The notes below the pieces were generated by a model, which saw only the letters and a list, made by a program, of their open reading frames with translations, searched no databases and was not told where the DNA came from. A stretch of 64,000 bases of DNA, taken from assembly GCA_004794655.1 (NCBI GenBank), contig SMMW01000639.1, forward strand, positions 70,001-134,000, read 5' to 3'. Below are positions 60,813 through 64,000 of this stretch, piece after piece (within the stretch, counting starts at the first letter, position 1; every line of letters begins with the position of its first letter). This DNA is from Marisa cornuarietis (lineage: Eukaryota; Mollusca; Gastropoda; Architaenioglossa; Ampullariidae). Made by a program: the position numbers and the translations under genes.

Positions 60813-61255
60813 TACAAACACACATACACATACACATACACACACATACAAACACACCCAGACACACAAACACGTGCGCGCACACAGAACAAAGCACGTT
60901 CACAAGCCCACACAACGGGTAATAATTTGCGTCTTTGTCAAAAGACAAATATTTTGACAGACAAAAAATTACAGAACGGGGCATTTCTAACTTTGCCAGA
61001 AACAAGAGAGAGGCAACGACATCGTTTCGTGCGCAAAGAGTCAAGTCCTGATGTTGGTAAATAATATCGCCTGAGTTCTTTCCTTCTAGAATGCTATACA
61101 CGCGTGTGGTGATCTGTTTAAGAAGCTTTCATAAGTCATAGCTTTCTTGTTATTCTTTTCATGGTAAATAACTTGACTGTCTGCAAAACACTGAAATATT
61201 AGTTTTGTTTACAAACACGATCAAAAGGCAAATGACAGAGGTAGACGTGCCCAGG
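60345..61255. repeat. Duplicated 3' flank of receptor R8
   Basis: Partner of 54260-55215, with an additional CT/CA simple repeat at 60777-60870 that the R7 copy lacks. Confidence 0.75.
60777..60870. repeat. (CT)n(CA)n simple repeat
   Basis: CT units followed by an imperfect CA array. Long open frames over it are artefacts. Confidence 0.9.
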
Positions 61256-61262
61256 AATAACC

Positions 61263-62330
61263 CTAGGAAATATTTTTCTTCAGTTTAGATGATTCCTTGT
61301 TTACAAATTTGAATATTGCATGCAATTCTTTTCTGAATCGGGATGAACGGCTGCAGTAGATGAAAAAGTCGATCGAACTGTTAATTCGCGGGAAAATGTG
61401 CACAATGGCATTAACTGCCGTAAATATATCGTAGTACCGGCCTGTGGTGTAGTAGCCATCAATAGACAGGCGAGCTACAGTATTGACTACAAAAGGAACC
61501 ATGGTGATGATATAGACACATGAGACTAACACCAGCATGTTGGTCAGCGACCTCTGCTGGTGACGGTCGTTGTTGGTGACTGAGCTGGTCTCCTCTCGCC
61601 ACTTCATTGCGGACCTTAGTTTACCAATTGTTACCGCGGTTGTCAAGGTTACAACTACGAATGTCGCAATGGGAACAACGATTCCAAGCAAAGTGTTAAT
61701 TAAAAAATTAATGAACGCATAATTTTTATAATAGAACATTGTTGGAACAATTAGCCATTTGACGACTACTTCTGTTTTTATGAACACGGCCTGAATAGAA
61801 AATATGCTAAAAAGGTGGCAAACCTGAAGTAAGGAAATCAAAATAAGTAGAAGCAATAAAGTCGTCTTCGTTCTGATGAGAGCTGAAGCGTGAAGCGGAA
61901 ACACTACACACGCACATCTCTCTATTGATATCACCATGGTAACACATCCTGATGCCGACCTGAACGCATAAGCTACGCCGATGAGCACAGCCGTGGTTTT
62001 CATATAGTATTCGTCTCCTAGATGTGTGTTAAATATGCCAATAATGGAGTTCACTGAAAATATGGCGAAATCGCAAATGAGATAGAAAGAGTCGACTAGT
62101 GCCCGACAGAAGAGACAGAGGTTCATGCGGTCCTGTAGTCCTTGGCGCCAGAACACCAGGCAGTTGAGGGCGTTGGCTGGGATGCCTATCAGGCAGACGA
62201 CTGTTGTTACACCAGCGAAGCAAACCATGTCTAACAAACTAAAAGTCTCCTGCCTGACAGAGTTTGGCAGACTGGACCCCGCAAGCACTGTATTTGTCTT
62301 GAAGACGGAAACATTTTCAGAAATATTCAT
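61263..62330 (-). CDS. Chemosensory-receptor-like GPCR (R8), intronless
   Basis: An intronless frame encodes 355 residues. The frame extends to 62351 only with TTG, so the ATG at 62330 is chosen; it aligns with the R7 start (M-N-I-S). TM1 has G-I-P-A-N-A-L-N-C-L-V-F-W-R-Q-G-L and TM2 N-L-C-L-F-C-R-A-L-V-D. E-R-C is followed by A-C-V-V-F-P-L-H-A-S-A-L-I-R-T-K-T, and TM7 has N-S-S-I-D-F-F-I-Y-C-S-R-S-S-R-F-R. Compared with R7 the changes concentrate in the N-terminal 30 residues, at the end of TM4 (L-F-S-I-F-S against L-I-S-P-I-S), around TM5 and at the C-terminus. The aligned core-promoter octamer is TGTAAATA. The reading frame is intact, so the gene could still be expressed. Confidence 0.92.
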   Translation of the reverse strand: MNISENVSVFKTNTVLAGSSLPNSVRQETFSLLDMVCFAGVTTVVCLIGIPANALNCLVFWRQGLQDRMNLCLFCRALVDSFYLICDFAIFSVNSIIGIFNTHLGDEYYMKTTAVLIGVAYAFRSASGCVTMVISIERCACVVFPLHASALIRTKTTLLLLLILISLLQVCHLFSIFSIQAVFIKTEVVVKWLIVPTMFYYKNYAFINFLINTLLGIVVPIATFVVVTLTTAVTIGKLRSAMKWREETSSVTNNDRHQQRSLTNMLVLVSCVYIITMVPFVVNTVARLSIDGYYTTGRYYDIFTAVNAIVHIFPRINSSIDFFIYCSRSSRFRKELHAIFKFVNKESSKLKKNIS

Positions 62331-62425
62331 TGTGGAGAAAACTTCCTTCAAACAGCAAGATTGACAAGGACTACGTGCTGCGTGTGTACATTAAATATTT
62401 AGAAAGAATTGACATAGTACGGCAC

Positions 62426-62433
62426 TATTTACA
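62426..62433 (-). promoter_or_regulatory. Altered TATA-like box of receptor R8
   Basis: This position aligns with the R7 TATAAATA but reads TGTAAATA, 103 nt upstream of the ATG, within a conserved gtNtaaatag context. Confidence 0.45.
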
Positions 62434-62888
62434 CAAAAATTCTAAACCCATATCCTAATTTTTTTCTGAAATAGAATGTGTATTTATACATCTTTGATGA
62501 AAGACTGTAGTGTACATGAAAATTAAAAAGACGAAGTTAGCTTCTAAATATTTGTAGAGCTATTACTGATTAGTCGGTCATTATTTCGACAAGACACAAA
62601 CTGTTCGATAAATAGTAGAGAAATATATTTGCGATAATGAAATATTACAGAAAAAATATCCCTTTTAATAGTACAATAGTTTCGGTGTCCTGCATTTTAC
62701 AGTTGTGTAAATAACAGATATTTGTAAAAACAAAGATTTTATTCAAATATACCGACTGAACTATTTTCTGTAAATCATCTTGTTATGTTGAGTTTACATT
62801 CGGCTTAATGAGAGTCATTCGTGGCTTCTGTACGAAGTTCTGTTCTGTGGGTGGAGATGAGAGTGCATCAGTACACGTCCGTACCCGC

Positions 62889-62952
62889 ATGTGTGTGTGT
62901 GCGTGTGTGTGTTAGTGTGCGTGCGCGCATGCGTGCAAGGGTGGTTGTGTGT
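62889..62952. repeat. GT/GC microsatellite
   Basis: Imperfect GT array with GC steps at the position equivalent to 57862-57943. Confidence 0.85.
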
Positions 62953-63899
62953 AATTTTAGTGGTAAAGGATAATAGCTAATAATATGTCCACACTGATTC
63001 GAAAGACTACATGTAGTAAAGTGTTTATAGTCAGATTATAATGAAGTTCAAACCCCGTGTACTGACACCAACGACAGGATATTGTGATAACAGTCGCCAT
63101 TGTTATGTCTGTTTGTGTCTTTACATTCTGTCCTTGAGAACGATATCGTTGTCACATTTTCCAAGTTGCCTGGATTTAACCAACTGAGGTGAAATAATTT
63201 GAAATAGCCTGTTATAACTGGGTGGCCAGGTAACCAGATTAACAGTCATTGCCTCTCCAGTAAATGCCAGGTAAAGGCTCCATGATATATCATAGGTAAC
63301 TGTAAGTGATAAACTTTGTTACAGACAGATTATATGGAAGCTGCAGTTCTCATCTCACACTTTTCCGTTTTCTTGGATCAGTTGGAAACTATTTTCTGCT
63401 TTGTGCAGACCTGTGAAAAATATATGGTGTGTGTATTCTACTCATTGCCCTGAGAGATCTTATTTGTTCAGTCGTTCATGCACAATTTTTATTCGCTCAC
63501 AAAAATAAATGTGTCTCTCAGAGAAAGCATAAAATACATTTATTGTGCCTGATTACCTTCAACACAAGCAATTCGAGTGTATCTGCCTCTACGGTAATCG
63601 TTTAGGGTAGATTTCATTCTTTTAGAAAGAATAATTCAAAACGGCATTTTGCATTTTTAGGTGCGAAGTAAGTCAGTACTTTGTAGCCCGCTGTAGCACT
63701 TGTCAGGACTGAATGAGTTTCTAATCAAGCAGGGAGCCCTGTGTACTGAGTGTGTGAAATTATATGTGTTGTTGTTGTTTGCATATGAGGTAGAAAACTT
63801 TCTGATGTACAAAAATGAGAGCACAGCAGAATATGTAAATAGACGCATCCAGTACATGCAATAGTATTACTGCTTAGCATGAGTAATATTCATGGGAGA

Positions 63900-63925
63900 A
63901 TGTGTGTGTGTGTGTGTGTGGGTGT

Positions 63926-63956
<31 letters not shown>
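63900..63956. repeat. (GT)n microsatellite
   Basis: GT array with two GGGTGTGGG interruptions near the window end. Confidence 0.95.
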
Positions 63957-64000
63957 GAAAGGAAGTGTGGGTAAATAGGAAAGAACTAGTTTTGTATTAA

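Larger units (their letters stand above)
62434..63960. repeat. Duplicated 5' flank of receptor R8
   Basis: Partner of 57397-59030; anchors are listed there. The match runs almost to the window edge, so the duplicated unit may continue beyond it. No gene is recognised. Confidence 0.8.

Noticed and set aside
1..64000. CRISPR arrays, operons, Shine-Dalgarno sites, rRNA or tRNA genes
   Set aside because: The DNA is clearly animal. Tandem arrays are simple microsatellites or minisatellites, and no complete tRNA cloverleaf or rRNA core was recognised.

Overview
The window looks like nuclear DNA of an invertebrate animal, most likely a gastropod mollusc. It is AT-rich, gene-poor and full of (GT)n/(CA)n microsatellites, with SINE, LINE and MITE debris. 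Its genes are intronless seven-transmembrane receptors of the type called 'chemosensory receptor' in sea slugs, plus two intron-containing BIR/IAP genes. The organism assignment is inferred from gene families only; there is no rRNA, tRNA or mitochondrial marker to confirm it. I see nothing prokaryotic.

Layout. Receptor R1 (966-2006, -) opens the window. A long gene-poor stretch follows, then a small four-exon single-BIR gene (8954-10526, +), a decayed LINE reverse transcriptase (12.1-13.9 kb, -) and a larger IAP with two BIR domains and a C-terminal RING (15185-18657, +). From 21 kb to the end the window is a receptor array: R2 (21453-22547, +), R3 (29715-30761, +), R4 (35403-36434, -), a broken receptor (39563-39923, +) next to a pogo/Tigger-like MITE, R5 (45335-46447, -), R6 (50519-51619, -), R7 (56239-57306, -) and R8 (61263-62330, -). 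Two further receptor traces (33480-33512 and 27170-27235, both -) mark lost copies.

The receptors form three groups. R1, R3, R4 and the broken copy share a D-T-C triplet after TM3 and an F-P-H-R-A-A loop. R2, R5 and R6 share E-R-C and F-P-L-(Q/R)-A-A. R7 and R8 share E-R-C and F-P-L-H-A-S. The array grew by segmental duplication of blocks carrying flanking DNA: R7/R8 (about 5 kb units), R1/R4 with a third orphan copy of the upstream flank at 40.3 kb, and the R6 3' flank with an orphan copy at 26.6 kb. A TATAAATA octamer lies upstream of R2, R5, R6 and R7; in R8 it reads TGTAAATA. A separate 1.2 kb interspersed repeat occurs at 32.3 and 43.4 kb.

The receptors would act separately, each presumably as a sensory-neuron GPCR. 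The BIR/IAP genes belong to cell-death or innate-immune control and look like unrelated neighbours. I found no clearly new multi-gene system. The most informative signals are the birth-and-death traces in the receptor array and the promoter difference between the youngest duplicates.
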